A stretch of 64,000 nt of DNA from Corynebacterium xerosis NBRC 16721 = ATCC 373. Lineage in GTDB: Bacteria > Actinomycetota > Actinomycetes > Mycobacteriales > Mycobacteriaceae. Under the pieces are notes generated by a model, which worked only from the letters and a program-made list of their open reading frames with translations, ran no database searches and had not been told where the DNA came from. Positions within the stretch are counted from its first letter, which is position 1, and each line of letters opens with the position of its first letter. Shown here one piece after another: positions 43,881 to 52,652 of this stretch. The stretch lies in the NCBI RefSeq assembly GCF_001552415.1, contig NZ_BCRD01000003.1, positions 186,001 to 250,000 on the forward strand. The letters are read 5' to 3'. The position numbers were made by a program, and so were the translations under genes.

Positions 43881-44639
43881 ATGTCCACCGACGTCAAGAC
43901 AGGCCCCATCCCCACCGTCCACGATCCGAGCATGATCGCCCGGCTGCTCTGCGAAATGCTGGGCACCCTGTGGCTGGTCTTCGGCGGCGCCGGGTCCGCG
44001 GTGTTCGCAGCCAGCCAGATCCAGGAAGGCAACATCAACATGGGCCTGGGTTACCTCGGCGTGGCCCTGGCCTTCGGCCTGACCGTGTTCACCGGCGCGT
44101 ACAGCTTCGGCACGTTTTCCGGCGGGCACTTCAACCCGGCCGTCACCATCGGGCTTGCCGTCGGCCGCCGCTTTCGGTGGCGCGACGTGCCCGGATACAT
44201 CGTCGCCCAGGTCATCGGCGGTCTGCTGGCCGGCGGGCTGATTTACATCATCGCCTCGGGCAAGGACGGGTTCGAGGCCACCGGCTCCATGGCCGCCAAC
44301 GGCTACGGCGCCCACTCCCCCGACGGCTACGGCCTGACGGCGGTGCTCATCGCGGAGATCGTGCTCACCGCGTTCTTCCTGTGGATCATCCTCGGAGTCA
44401 CCGACAAGCGCGCCACTCCGGGCGCGGCCGGCGCCGTCATCGGCCTGGCGCTGACCCTGATCCACCTGATCTCCATCCCGATCTCCAACACCTCGGTGAA
44501 CCCGGCGCGCTCGATGGGCGTGGCGTTCTTCCACGGCGACGGCGCGCCCGGCCAGCTCTGGGTGTTCTGGCTCGCGCCCATCATCGGCGCGATCATCGCC
44601 GGCGTGACGTACAAGTTCATCACCGACGCCAGGGACTGA
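43881..44639 (+). CDS. Aquaporin (MIP family)
   Basis: 252 residues, six membrane segments. Both half-helix motifs are intact: HFNPAVTIG and SVNPARSMG. The short loops and Arg after the second NPA look AqpZ-like rather than GlpF-like, favouring water over glycerol. The N-terminal ~18 residues are polar. GAAAGGCGG precedes the ATG. Confidence 0.92.
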   Translation: MSTDVKTGPIPTVHDPSMIARLLCEMLGTLWLVFGGAGSAVFAASQIQEGNINMGLGYLGVALAFGLTVFTGAYSFGTFSGGHFNPAVTIGLAVGRRFRWRDVPGYIVAQVIGGLLAGGLIYIIASGKDGFEATGSMAANGYGAHSPDGYGLTAVLIAEIVLTAFFLWIILGVTDKRATPGAAGAVIGLALTLIHLISIPISNTSVNPARSMGVAFFHGDGAPGQLWVFWLAPIIGAIIAGVTYKFITDARD

Positions 44640-44663
44640 TCCTCGCCCCTTGATCCTCGCCCT

Positions 44664-46031
44664 TTAATCCTCACCCTCGTCGAGGTCCCACACCTCCGGC
44701 GGCATCGCCGGCCGTGACACCGTCGGCGGCAGGGCGGCGACCGCGGACAGCCGCGACAGGCCACAGACCTGCAGCAGGTCGACGACCAGCGACCGGCACT
44801 GCGCGAAGATGACCATCTCCGACAGCGTCGCCCCTTCGACCACCGCCGGCTTCATGTGGGCGGCGAGGATGCGCAGCTCGCGGATCGCCGCCTCGTGCGT
44901 GACGGGTTCGGGGCCCTCCGCCCTGTCCCCGCCGTCGCCGGGGTCGACGACGGCGAAGGTGCCGGTCTTCGAATCGTCGGGGGGCAGCTCGCCCCATTCG
45001 GGGACCTCCGCCAGCGACGGGGTGTCGTCGAGCAGCCGGCGCACCACGTGCATGGCGTGGCTGACGCCCATCACCAGCTCGACCAGCTCCGGCGACGGCT
45101 CCGTGTGGTCCTCCGACGCCGTGATCGCCCGCCGCGCCAACACGCGGATGTTGCGCAGGGCGTTGTCCACGGGGTGCACCAGCCGGGCCAGCGTTCGGAA
45201 CTGGCGACGCCGCCCCCACAGCAGGGGCGACAACTGCACCTGCTCGACGCCGTCGGCGATGATGCGGTCCATCTGCGTGACGTCGTTCTGCGACGCCCGC
45301 GCCACCTGCAATCCCGCCCGGATGCGGTCGGTGTCCCGGTCGCGCAGGCCGCGCGCCACGTCGTAAAGCACATCCGACCCGAGGTCGAGGACCATGGCCA
45401 CCGTGCGCCGCGCCTCCGCCGTGGGATTGCGCGGCAGCACCGCCATGACCAGCACGCCAATCAGGCCGCCGACCAGGGCGTCGACCATGCGCTCGTAGGA
45501 CAGGGACGTGCCCGGCGGCATGATCGTGGCGATGAGCACCGCCGACGACGCCGCCTGATTGACCACGAGTGGGCCGCGGCCGACGAAAACGCCGATCATC
45601 ATGGCCACCAGCACGCCGACGGTCAGCTGCCACACGCCCGGCCCGAGGACCGAGAAGATGACGTCGCCGACGCCGACGCCCAGCGCCGCACCGAAGACCA
45701 GCTCCATGCTGAATTTCAGGCGCGGCCCGGCCACCATGACGTTGAGGCCGATGAACGCCGCCATCGGCGCGAAGAACGGATTCGGGTGACCCAGGACCTC
45801 CAGCGCGAACCAGTACGCCAGGCCCGCCGCCACCGACGCCTGGATGACCAGCAGCCACCGCGTCCGCAGCCGCTCAACGCCATGCAGGAATCGCGTGCGC
45901 GGGCGCATCCGGCGGCGCACCGCCATCGCCGCACGCGACGCCGGGTGGCGCAGGGCGTCGAGGTACTCCGTGGCGTCGTGGCCGACGTCGCGGGGCTCGC
46001 GCGGTTGGCCGGGTTCGCAGGGATCGTGCAT
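44664..46031 (-). CDS. FUSC-family membrane protein
   Basis: 455 residues. About six hydrophobic segments lie between residues 60 and 200 (LGHPNPFFAPMAAFIGLNVMVAGP, FGAALGVGVGDVIF, IGVLVMAVLPRNP), followed by a cytoplasmic helical half. This is half of the usual FUSC/aromatic-acid exporter plan (YccS/AaeB-like). Export of acids is possible but not shown. It starts 13 bp after DUF3151. Its stop region is repeated twice in the 24-bp gap to the aquaporin gene. Confidence 0.8.
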   Translation of the reverse strand: MHDPCEPGQPREPRDVGHDATEYLDALRHPASRAAMAVRRRMRPRTRFLHGVERLRTRWLLVIQASVAAGLAYWFALEVLGHPNPFFAPMAAFIGLNVMVAGPRLKFSMELVFGAALGVGVGDVIFSVLGPGVWQLTVGVLVAMMIGVFVGRGPLVVNQAASSAVLIATIMPPGTSLSYERMVDALVGGLIGVLVMAVLPRNPTAEARRTVAMVLDLGSDVLYDVARGLRDRDTDRIRAGLQVARASQNDVTQMDRIIADGVEQVQLSPLLWGRRRQFRTLARLVHPVDNALRNIRVLARRAITASEDHTEPSPELVELVMGVSHAMHVVRRLLDDTPSLAEVPEWGELPPDDSKTGTFAVVDPGDGGDRAEGPEPVTHEAAIRELRILAAHMKPAVVEGATLSEMVIFAQCRSLVVDLLQVCGLSRLSAVAALPPTVSRPAMPPEVWDLDEGED

Positions 46032-46044
46032 GGGCCGCGCGCCC

Positions 46045-46455
46045 CTACAGGTCGGTGGCGGCCACCGCGGACTGATCGCAATCCTGCAGCAGGGCCAGGC
46101 AGCGGTCGTACTCGTCGTCCTCGCCGATGGCGCGGGCGGCCTTCGCCAGCGCCGAAATGGCGCGCAGGACGCCGCGATTGGGCTCGTGCGACCACGGCAC
46201 CGGGCCGAAGCCCTTCCAGCCGTTGCCGCGCAGCAGGTCCAGGCCACGGTGGTAGCCGGTGCGGGCGAAGGCGTAGGCGGTGACGTCGTCGCCGCGCTCC
46301 AGCGCCGCCTCCGCCAGGTCCGCCCAGGCGCGGGAATCGCGCGGGCAATCGCGGATGACCTGGTCGGCGGGCTTGCCGGCCGCGCGGGCGGCTTCGGCGT
46401 CGTCGAACGGGGGGAGGTGGACCGGCGGGGGCGCCATCATGTCGTTGAGCTTCAT
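46045..46455 (-). CDS. DUF3151-family protein
   Basis: 136 residues, soluble, helical, with a short TPR-like pattern (RAWADLAEAALERGDDVTAYAFARTGYHRGLD, and LGPVPWSHE-like context read here as FGPVPWSHEPNRGVLRAI). The family is confined to actinobacteria and has no assigned role; Rv0360c is the mycobacterial counterpart from memory. A CATAGT box ends 7 nt before the ATG, suggesting a leaderless start. Confidence 0.85.
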   Translation of the reverse strand: MKLNDMMAPPPVHLPPFDDAEAARAAGKPADQVIRDCPRDSRAWADLAEAALERGDDVTAYAFARTGYHRGLDLLRGNGWKGFGPVPWSHEPNRGVLRAISALAKAARAIGEDDEYDRCLALLQDCDQSAVAATDL

Positions 46456-46478
46456 GGCGACCACTATGCCAGCGACCG

Positions 46479-46793
46479 CTACGCCAGTGCCTTGAGTCCG
46501 ACGATGCCGCCGACGATCAGCGCCAGGAACAGCATCCGCAGCGGCGTCGCCGGGTCGCCGTCGAAGATCATGCCGTAGGCGACGGTCAGCGTGGCGCCGA
46601 TGCCCACCCATACCGCATACGCCGTGCCCAGCGGCAGCTCGCGCATCGCCCAGGCCAGGCCGCCCATGGAAATCACCAGGGCGACCAGGAACACGACCGT
46701 CGGCCACAGCCGCGTGAACCCCTCGGACTTGCCGAGCGCCACCGCCCAGACGGACTCGAAAACCCCGGAAACGGCGAGAATCAACCATGCCAT
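46479..46793 (-). CDS. gdx: SMR-family guanidinium exporter Gdx (SugE-like)
   Basis: 104 residues, four membrane segments. The conserved Glu in ESVWAVALGKSEGFTRLWP and the LPLGTAYAVWVGIGA stretch place it in the SugE/Gdx branch of small multidrug resistance proteins, which exports guanidinium. A guanidine-III riboswitch directly upstream strongly supports that substrate. GAAAGGGA lies 9 nt before the ATG, just after the aptamer, so the switch can gate translation. Confidence 0.93.
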   Translation of the reverse strand: MAWLILAVSGVFESVWAVALGKSEGFTRLWPTVVFLVALVISMGGLAWAMRELPLGTAYAVWVGIGATLTVAYGMIFDGDPATPLRMLFLALIVGGIVGLKALA

Positions 46794-46811
46794 GACAAAA
46801 CATCCCTTTCA

Positions 46812-46852
46812 GGCCGTCTTGTCATGGACCGGGTACGGCTCCCTCGTCCGGG
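46812..46852 (-). ncRNA. Guanidine-III riboswitch (ykkC-III)
   Basis: On the minus strand the leader of gdx carries CCGGACGAGG, then CCGTACCCGGTC, then GACAAGACGGC, in the order and spacing of the guanidine-III aptamer known from Thermobifida fusca (recalled, not searched). The two guanidine-site ACGA and ACGG elements are at 46844-46847 and 46814-46817. The ribosome-binding site follows at once. Binding of guanidinium would turn on the exporter. Confidence 0.9.
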
Positions 46853-46886
46853 AGGTCGCGCTGTGCGTCTCTGGCCTCACATCATG

Positions 46887-47804
46887 TCAAAGTCGCGCGT
46901 CGACTTCCACTGCCACGGCCAGGTCCTCCCAGCTCATCCCGGCGGTCTTGAACACCACCGGGCGGTCGGAGTCGGCCAGTTCGCGGGCCAGTCCCGGCTT
47001 GACGACGACGTCCCGGAACGTCGTCCAGTCGCCCCGTTCGAGGTGGCCTTCGTCGACGGCGATCATCACGTCGCCGCATTCCGTTTCGGCGACGTGGGGG
47101 TCCTCGACGATGACGGCGGCGCGGCCCATCAGCTCGCCGGGCAGTTCGCGCTTGGCGGGGTCGTGGGCGCCCATGGCCACGACGACGGCGTGATCGGCGA
47201 CGTCGGCATCCGCCAGCACCGGTTCGGCGGCCGAGGTGGCGCAGACGATGAAGTCGGCGTCGGCCGGCAGCTCCGTGGCCACGACGTGCGGCACGTCGCA
47301 GTCGATGTCGCGCGGGGTGCGCACGACGAAGGTGACCTCGACGCCGTCCTCGCCGCCCTTGCCACCGCCGAACAGCTCCACCGCACCGAGGGCGTGGTGG
47401 ACGGCCTGCGGGCCGGAACCGATGATGGCCACCCGCAGCGGCGCGCCGGGGCGGCGGCGGGCGGAGAGGATCTCCAGCACACCTGCGAAGGACACCGCCG
47501 GGGTGCGCAGATCCGTCAGCGCCGGGCCGTCGAGCAGGGCGACGGGGACGAGCGTCGGGCCGTCGAAAAGCAGGTAGGCGCCCTGGATCCACGGGTCGCC
47601 GCCGACGGTGAGCAGCTTGACTCCCGCATGGTCGCGCGACGTCGACGGCATCCACAGCAGCTGGCCGCCCGACGGCACCTCGGCGCCGCCGCGGGGGATG
47701 TCGGCGGCCGGATCGAGGCCCTCGAGCAACGCGGCGCGCAGCACGTAGGCGGCGCGGCCGACGGTCATGGCGGAACGGACGGCGGCGGAATCGACTACTC
47801 GCAC
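46887..47804 (-). CDS. Ornithine cyclodeaminase / mu-crystallin family protein
   Basis: 305 residues. The NAD(P)-binding motif VAIIGSGPQAVHHALGAVE is at about residue 118; FGGVLEIL-like and KLLTVGGDPWIQGAYLLFDGPT regions upstream fit the family fold. Members are NAD(P)-dependent cyclodeaminases or imine reductases; the substrate is open. The GTG start at 47804 overlaps the end of the upstream GH76-like gene by 10 bp and has GAAGGG 6 nt before it; ATG 47767 is the alternative. Confidence 0.78.
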   Translation of the reverse strand: MRVVDSAAVRSAMTVGRAAYVLRAALLEGLDPAADIPRGGAEVPSGGQLLWMPSTSRDHAGVKLLTVGGDPWIQGAYLLFDGPTLVPVALLDGPALTDLRTPAVSFAGVLEILSARRRPGAPLRVAIIGSGPQAVHHALGAVELFGGGKGGEDGVEVTFVVRTPRDIDCDVPHVVATELPADADFIVCATSAAEPVLADADVADHAVVVAMGAHDPAKRELPGELMGRAAVIVEDPHVAETECGDVMIAVDEGHLERGDWTTFRDVVVKPGLARELADSDRPVVFKTAGMSWEDLAVAVEVDARL

Positions 47805-49012
47805 GAAGGACCCTTCGGGGTATGCGGGGATTGGTCGGGGGAATCGGTCTTGCGGCGGGCGTCCTCGGCGACGCGGGCGGCGGCCTCCATGAGCATCCAG
47901 CCGGACAGCTGCACCGACAGGTCGCGCTCGCGGATCGCGCCCTCGCGCACCGCACCGCCGACGGACGCCGACACCAGGCCACCGGCCTGCGGGAACGTGG
48001 CCGACTTCGTCCAATCGGCCGGGAACAGCGGCAGGCCGTCGACCTCCAGGCGGTTGTGCCACGCACTGTTGGCCGTGGCCAGCACCAGACGGCGGGCGAT
48101 GCGGGAGGCCGCGCGGTCGGTGCGGCCGTCATCCGGCAGGCGCAGCGCGGCGTCGGCCAGGTAGCGCACCAGCACGCCGTTGAACAGGCCGCCGTCGCCA
48201 CCACCGCCGCCCTTGATCACGTTGTCCGACGTCGCCATGTCCTTGGCCACCGCGTGAATGATGTTGTGCAGGCGGGTGAGGTAACCCGTCGATGCCTCAC
48301 GGTCGCCGCGCTCGCGCAGCGCCAGGGCGATCTCCAGGCACGCGCCGATCATGACGCCCTGGTTGTACGTGTAGCGGCCGCGCTCGATCTCCCTGCCGGC
48401 CATGGCCAGGCGCACGCCGTCGAGGATCAACCCCGAATCGTCGACGAGGTTGTCGAAGATCCAGTCCACCAGCGTGCAGGCCTCGTCCAACCGCCCGGCG
48501 CGGGCGAAGGCGATGGCCGCCGGCCCGTTGGAGGGCACGTTGAAGAACACGTCGCCCACCCGCCACGGCAGCACGCCCGTCGACGGATCGATGCCCTCCG
48601 CCAGCGAATGGAGCAAACGGCGGTTCGTGCCGCGGGCGCCCCGGCCGACCTGGCTCGCCCGGCCCAGCGCCAACGTCATCCACGCGCGATCGTCGTAGTA
48701 CTTGTTCGACGACAGCGGCGACAGATTGCGGATGCGGATGCCGCGGATGGTCGCCTGCACCGCCTTGGACTTCTCGCGCGACGGCACGCGCGCGGCGGCG
48801 TCGATGAGGCAGTCCAGATAATGCGCCTGCCACCAGTAATGCCACGACATGAAGGCCTTGTGCGCCACCGGCGCGGGCCACGACGGCACCGCCAGATTCG
48901 TCCCCGGCAGCCCCCACAGGCGGGACGCGTGCCGGTCCCTGATCGCCTGCTCGGCCACATCCGCGCGATAGGCCCAGTTCTCGGCCTCGGTTCGCGACAT
49001 CCTGGTCACCAC
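47795..49012 (-). CDS. GH76-like alpha-1,6-mannanase family protein
   Basis: 405 residues. The alpha/alpha toroid pattern with YYDDRAWMTLALGRA (the paired Asp-Asp of GH76) and YTYNQGVMIGACLEIA is clear. No signal peptide is seen, which is unusual for a secreted mannanase, so it may act inside the cell or on lipoglycan precursors. GAGAGGAG sits 6 nt before the GTG start; ATG 49000 is an alternative. Assignment is by motif only. Confidence 0.78.
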   Translation of the reverse strand: MVTRMSRTEAENWAYRADVAEQAIRDRHASRLWGLPGTNLAVPSWPAPVAHKAFMSWHYWWQAHYLDCLIDAAARVPSREKSKAVQATIRGIRIRNLSPLSSNKYYDDRAWMTLALGRASQVGRGARGTNRRLLHSLAEGIDPSTGVLPWRVGDVFFNVPSNGPAAIAFARAGRLDEACTLVDWIFDNLVDDSGLILDGVRLAMAGREIERGRYTYNQGVMIGACLEIALALRERGDREASTGYLTRLHNIIHAVAKDMATSDNVIKGGGGGDGGLFNGVLVRYLADAALRLPDDGRTDRAASRIARRLVLATANSAWHNRLEVDGLPLFPADWTKSATFPQAGGLVSASVGGAVREGAIRERDLSVQLSGWMLMEAAARVAEDARRKTDSPDQSPHTPKGPSCE

Positions 49013-49072
49013 GTGGCGCTCCTCTCCGGTGTTCCCGGTTAATCCCCGCTCATATTACGTGCCGCCGCGGAT

Positions 49073-49756
49073 TCACCACGCGTCGCCGATCTGCGCGTGC
49101 GTTCGAATCCACGCGTGCATGGCGATCCCCGCCGCCACGCCGGCGTTGATGGACCGCGTCGACCCGAACTGGGCGATGGACACCGTCATGTCCGCGGCGT
49201 CGCGGGCGGCCTCGGTGACGCCCGGGCCCTCCTGCCCGAACAGCAGCAGGCATTCGCGCGGCAGCTCCGCCGTCTCCAGCGGCACCGACCCGGGCACGTT
49301 GTCCACGGCCACCACCGCAAGCCCCCGCTCCCGCGCCCACGCCACGACTTCGTCGACGGTGTCGTGGTGGTGAAGGTGCTGGTAGCGGTCGGTGACCATC
49401 GCGCCGCGCCGGTTCCAGCGCCGCCGGCCCACGATGTGCACGGCCGCCGCCGCGAACGCGTTGGCGGTGCGCACCACGGTGCCGATGTTCATGTCGTTTT
49501 CGAAGTTCTCGATGGCCACGTGCAGCGGGTGCCGCCGCGCGTCGATGTCCGCGACGATCGCTTCGCGCGTCCAGTACCGGTACGCGTCGACGACGTTGCG
49601 GCGGTCGCCGTCGTCGAGAAGCTCCGGATCGAACCGGGGGTCGGTCGGCCTGGGCTGGTCGGGGTGCTCGTGCGCCCACGGGCCCACGCCGACGCGCGGC
49701 CGGCCCCATTCGGTGGGGCCGGGCTCGTCCCCGCCGCCGGGAAGTTCACCGCTCAC
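49073..49756 (-). CDS. SpoU/TrmH-family RNA 2'-O-methyltransferase
   Basis: 227 residues. The SPOUT motifs are ENFENDMNIGTVVRTANAF (motif 1), LLLFGQEGPGVTE (motif 2) and FGSTRSINAGVAAGIAMH (motif 3). It probably methylates a tRNA or rRNA ribose with SAM. The N-terminal ~45 residues are Pro/Gly-rich. The GTG start overlaps the stop of the upstream YhhN gene (GTGA), so it is coupled in the pyrE operon. Target RNA unknown. Confidence 0.88.
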   Translation of the reverse strand: MSGELPGGGDEPGPTEWGRPRVGVGPWAHEHPDQPRPTDPRFDPELLDDGDRRNVVDAYRYWTREAIVADIDARRHPLHVAIENFENDMNIGTVVRTANAFAAAAVHIVGRRRWNRRGAMVTDRYQHLHHHDTVDEVVAWARERGLAVVAVDNVPGSVPLETAELPRECLLLFGQEGPGVTEAARDAADMTVSIAQFGSTRSINAGVAAGIAMHAWIRTHAQIGDAW

Positions 49757-50565
49757 TTGCGGCCGAGCTCCAGGATGCCGTCGACGAGCAGCAGCTGCGC
49801 CGCGGTGTAGGTGTCCATGACTCCAGCGTCCAGGAGCTTTCCGACGACGCCCTCCTCGCCGACCAGCGCGCGCAGCATGAGCAGCGCGTCGGAGACGAGG
49901 AACAGGTTGCCGCCGTGGCCGATGCCGTAGCGGGGGTCGCCTTCGGCGAGTTCCCCCGCCGCGCCGACGGGGCGGGCGGGTCCGGCGGCGCCGGCGGACT
50001 CGAGCACCGGGTCGTCGCCGAGCATGGAGGTGGTGGTCAGCAGCAGGCCGTACCCGGCGGCCGCGGGCAGCAGGTCCGGGCGCGTGAACGCCGCACCGGC
50101 CGTCGACGCCGCCCACAGCGGGTAGCGGGCCAGGGAGCGGAAACGGTTGGGGCGGGCCCCGGCGTCGTGAAGCATCTTGATGTACGCGATCTGATTGACC
50201 GCGAACGCCGCGGCGCCCTTGTTCAGGTCGTTCTTGCGCGGCATGAGCACCAGGTCACCGAGCCAGCCACCGGCCAGGCCGATGAGCAGGCCTGCGGTGA
50301 CGGCGGGCTTCGTCTCGTGGCGACGGCGCACCACGGAGGCGGCCAGCAGCGGCATGAGCAGCGTCTTCGACACCTTGCGGACCTTCTCCGCGCCCAGCGC
50401 CGAGGACACCACGTTGACGGTGGCGGCGCCGACGTACGCGGCGCGCTCCGGCTCGCGCGTGGAGCGGGAGACGGCGCTGATCAGCGCACCGGCGCCTTCG
50501 AAAGTGCGGCGCAGCGCCGCCTGCTTGACGGTCTCTGCCCCGATGGTCACGGTCTTCTTGCCCAT
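49753..50565 (-). CDS. YhhN-family membrane protein (lysoplasmalogenase-like)
   Basis: 270 residues. The C-terminal two thirds has 7-8 short hydrophobic segments with the YhhN/TMEM86 pattern GLLIGLAGGWLGDLVLMPR and FAVNQIAYIKML. An unusual polar ~65-residue N-terminal extension precedes it. Animal relatives hydrolyse vinyl-ether lysolipids; the bacterial role is unclear. It starts 2 bp before the preceding pyrE stop region ends, with GGAG upstream. Confidence 0.78.
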   Translation of the reverse strand: MGKKTVTIGAETVKQAALRRTFEGAGALISAVSRSTREPERAAYVGAATVNVVSSALGAEKVRKVSKTLLMPLLAASVVRRRHETKPAVTAGLLIGLAGGWLGDLVLMPRKNDLNKGAAAFAVNQIAYIKMLHDAGARPNRFRSLARYPLWAASTAGAAFTRPDLLPAAAGYGLLLTTTSMLGDDPVLESAGAAGPARPVGAAGELAEGDPRYGIGHGGNLFLVSDALLMLRALVGEEGVVGKLLDAGVMDTYTAAQLLLVDGILELGRK

Positions 50566-50567
50566 GT

Positions 50568-51122
50568 CTACTCCAGTCCCAGGTCGGTCAGTCCGAGCAG
50601 GTACCGGTACTCCAGCCCCTGCTCGCGGATGACGTCGGCGGCGCCGGTGGCGCGGTCGACGACGGTGGCCACGCCCACGACGTCGGCGCCGGCTTCGCGC
50701 AGCGCGGCGACGGCGGTCAGCGGCGAGTTGCCGGTGGTGGTGGTGTCCTCGACGACGAGGACCTTCGCGCCGACGATGTCGGGGCCTTCGACGCGGCGCT
50801 GCATGCCGTGCTTCTTGGCTTCCTTGCGCACCACGAACGCGTCGATGGGGCGGCCGGCGGCGTGCATGACGGAGGTGGCCACCGGGTCGGCGCCCAGGGT
50901 CAGACCGCCGACGGAGACGTAATCCCAGTCGGCGGTGAGCTGGCGCAGCAGCTCGCCGATCAGGCCGGACGCCTTGTGGTGCAGCGTCGCGCGGCGCAGG
51001 TCGACGTAGTAGTCGGCCTCCTTGCCCGACGACAGCGTCACCTTGCCGTGGACGACGGCCAGCTCCTTGACCAGCTCGGCGAGTTCCGCGAGCTTAGTGG
51101 CGTCTACCTGGGGGTTGTTCAT
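50568..51122 (-). CDS. pyrE: Orotate phosphoribosyltransferase
   Basis: 184 residues. The PRPP loop KVLVVEDTTTTGNSPLTAV is near residue 115 and GKVTLSSGKEADYYVDLRR near the N-terminus holds orotate contacts. It makes OMP in pyrimidine synthesis. Its ATG overlaps the stop of the 502-residue gene by 4 bp. The neighbours (TrmH downstream, clpB upstream) match the mycobacterial Rv0380c-Rv0384c order, from memory. Confidence 0.95.
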   Translation of the reverse strand: MNNPQVDATKLAELAELVKELAVVHGKVTLSSGKEADYYVDLRRATLHHKASGLIGELLRQLTADWDYVSVGGLTLGADPVATSVMHAAGRPIDAFVVRKEAKKHGMQRRVEGPDIVGAKVLVVEDTTTTGNSPLTAVAALREAGADVVGVATVVDRATGAADVIREQGLEYRYLLGLTDLGLE

Positions 51123-52627
51123 TGCTGCTGGTCCTTGTCTTCGTCGGTGTCCGTGTCGGTGCTGTCTGAGGCTTCGGTGGTGTCTGGCTCGGGTGCTCCG
51201 TCGCCGAAAATTCCGGCGGGCCCGGTGTCGGGGCGGATGATCCGGCCGCCGGTCACGGTGGCCCGGCTGTGTTCGGGGTCCTCGCCCAGCGCGGGCAGGC
51301 CCGAGGCGGACTCGCCGATGTCCCGGAACTCGCCGTCGCCCATCCGCTTTCCGACGGACCGCGTCGGCATGTCCACCGGCACCGGCGGCGCGGTCGGCGG
51401 GCGCCAGGTGGGGGCTTCGTCGGCGGGTTCGGCGACGGCCGTGGCGGCCGCGGGTGCCGTGGCGACCGGCGAACCGGACGCCAGCGGGCGCAGGTGGCCC
51501 GGCGCGGCGACCTCCCCGTCGCCGGCGGCCGGGCGGGTGGGGTCGCGGTGGCCGGCGTCGAGTTCGCCGATGGACCCCGGCGACGGGGGCAGGCGGCGGG
51601 CGATGTCGGCGAACGCGGCCAACGGGGCCAGCGCGTCGTCCCAGTCGTCGGGGCCGGAGCCGTCGGCGAATGCGCCGATGACCCACTCACCCTCCGCCCA
51701 GGCGGCGTCGATGACGTCGGGGAGGTCGCGCAGCGCGCGGTGGGCGCGCTCGTCGAAGATGCGGTGGATGATCTCCGGGTCGGTGGCGGAGACGGTGATG
51801 CCGTCTTCGACGCCGACCTCCGGGAGGTCGGTGCGGCCGTCGCGGGAGAACTCCAGGATCTCGTCGGACGGGATGGCGCGGCGCAGCGCCAGCAGTGTCA
51901 CGCCGCCGACGTCGCACAGGTGCATCTCGCGGCCGTGGGCGAAACCGCTGACCACGTCGCGGGCGTCTCCGGCGGGCACGCGGTCCCACCACGAGGCGAC
52001 CTCGGCGTCGATCTTGCGGAAGTCCGCGTTGCGACCCAGCGCCCACGCCCTGCGGGCTCGGCGGGCCGCCATGCCCGCCAGCGGGCCGACGTTGCGGAGG
52101 TCCTCCCGCGTCGGGAATCGCGACGCCAGCGACGGGCGATGGCGGCGCACCGGAGCGGGTTCGGGTTCGAGATCCAGGGGTTCGTCGGCGGGATCGATGG
52201 GGTCGGTGGGGGCGGCCGATGCGGCGACATCCGCAGACTCGGTCTTTTCGGCCGACTCGGCCTCGACCACCGTGTGCGCTTCGCGCGACAGCTCGGGGTC
52301 GGGCCGGGGTTCGGGTGCGGGCACCGGTTCCGGCCCATGATCGAGTTCCGGCTCGGCGTCGACGTCGATCACCGGCTCCCGGTCGTCCTCGGGTTCGGGC
52401 TCGGGCCCGGGCTCGACTGCAGGCTCTCGTGCAGCCTCCGACTCGGATTCGCCGAGGTCCGCGACATCCGATCCCCGCGCCTCTTCGGTCTCGGGGGCCG
52501 TGCCGGGGGCCACGTGGGCGTCGTCAAGCGAAGAAGACGCCCGCGCGCGGCGGCGCGAATCGAGCACGAACAACGCCGCGCCCGCGCCCAGCAGGGCGAT
52601 CCCGAGGAAAATGAAGAGGTAAGTCAT
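51119..52627 (-). CDS. Membrane-anchored Glu/Pro-rich protein upstream of pyrE
   Basis: 502 residues. One N-terminal membrane helix (FIFLGIALLGAGAALFVLDS) is followed by a long acidic Pro/Glu linker (about 45-165), then a soluble domain (~170-340) with HLCDVGGVTLLALRRAIPSDEIL, and a disordered tail rich in Asp, Thr and Gln. The anchor has Arg-rich residues on its C-terminal side, so the body is probably cytoplasmic. Position matches Rv0383c. Function unknown. A TAGACT box ends 9 nt before the ATG. Confidence 0.78.
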   Translation of the reverse strand: MTYLFIFLGIALLGAGAALFVLDSRRRARASSSLDDAHVAPGTAPETEEARGSDVADLGESESEAAREPAVEPGPEPEPEDDREPVIDVDAEPELDHGPEPVPAPEPRPDPELSREAHTVVEAESAEKTESADVAASAAPTDPIDPADEPLDLEPEPAPVRRHRPSLASRFPTREDLRNVGPLAGMAARRARRAWALGRNADFRKIDAEVASWWDRVPAGDARDVVSGFAHGREMHLCDVGGVTLLALRRAIPSDEILEFSRDGRTDLPEVGVEDGITVSATDPEIIHRIFDERAHRALRDLPDVIDAAWAEGEWVIGAFADGSGPDDWDDALAPLAAFADIARRLPPSPGSIGELDAGHRDPTRPAAGDGEVAAPGHLRPLASGSPVATAPAAATAVAEPADEAPTWRPPTAPPVPVDMPTRSVGKRMGDGEFRDIGESASGLPALGEDPEHSRATVTGGRIIRPDTGPAGIFGDGAPEPDTTEASDSTDTDTDEDKDQQQ

Positions 52628-52652
52628 CGTGGGAACAGTCTATGCGGCTCCC

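Noticed and set aside
49100..49118. GTTCGAATCC, like a tRNA T-loop
   Set aside because: It lies inside the TrmH gene near its end; no acceptor stem, D-loop or anticodon arm can be built around it.
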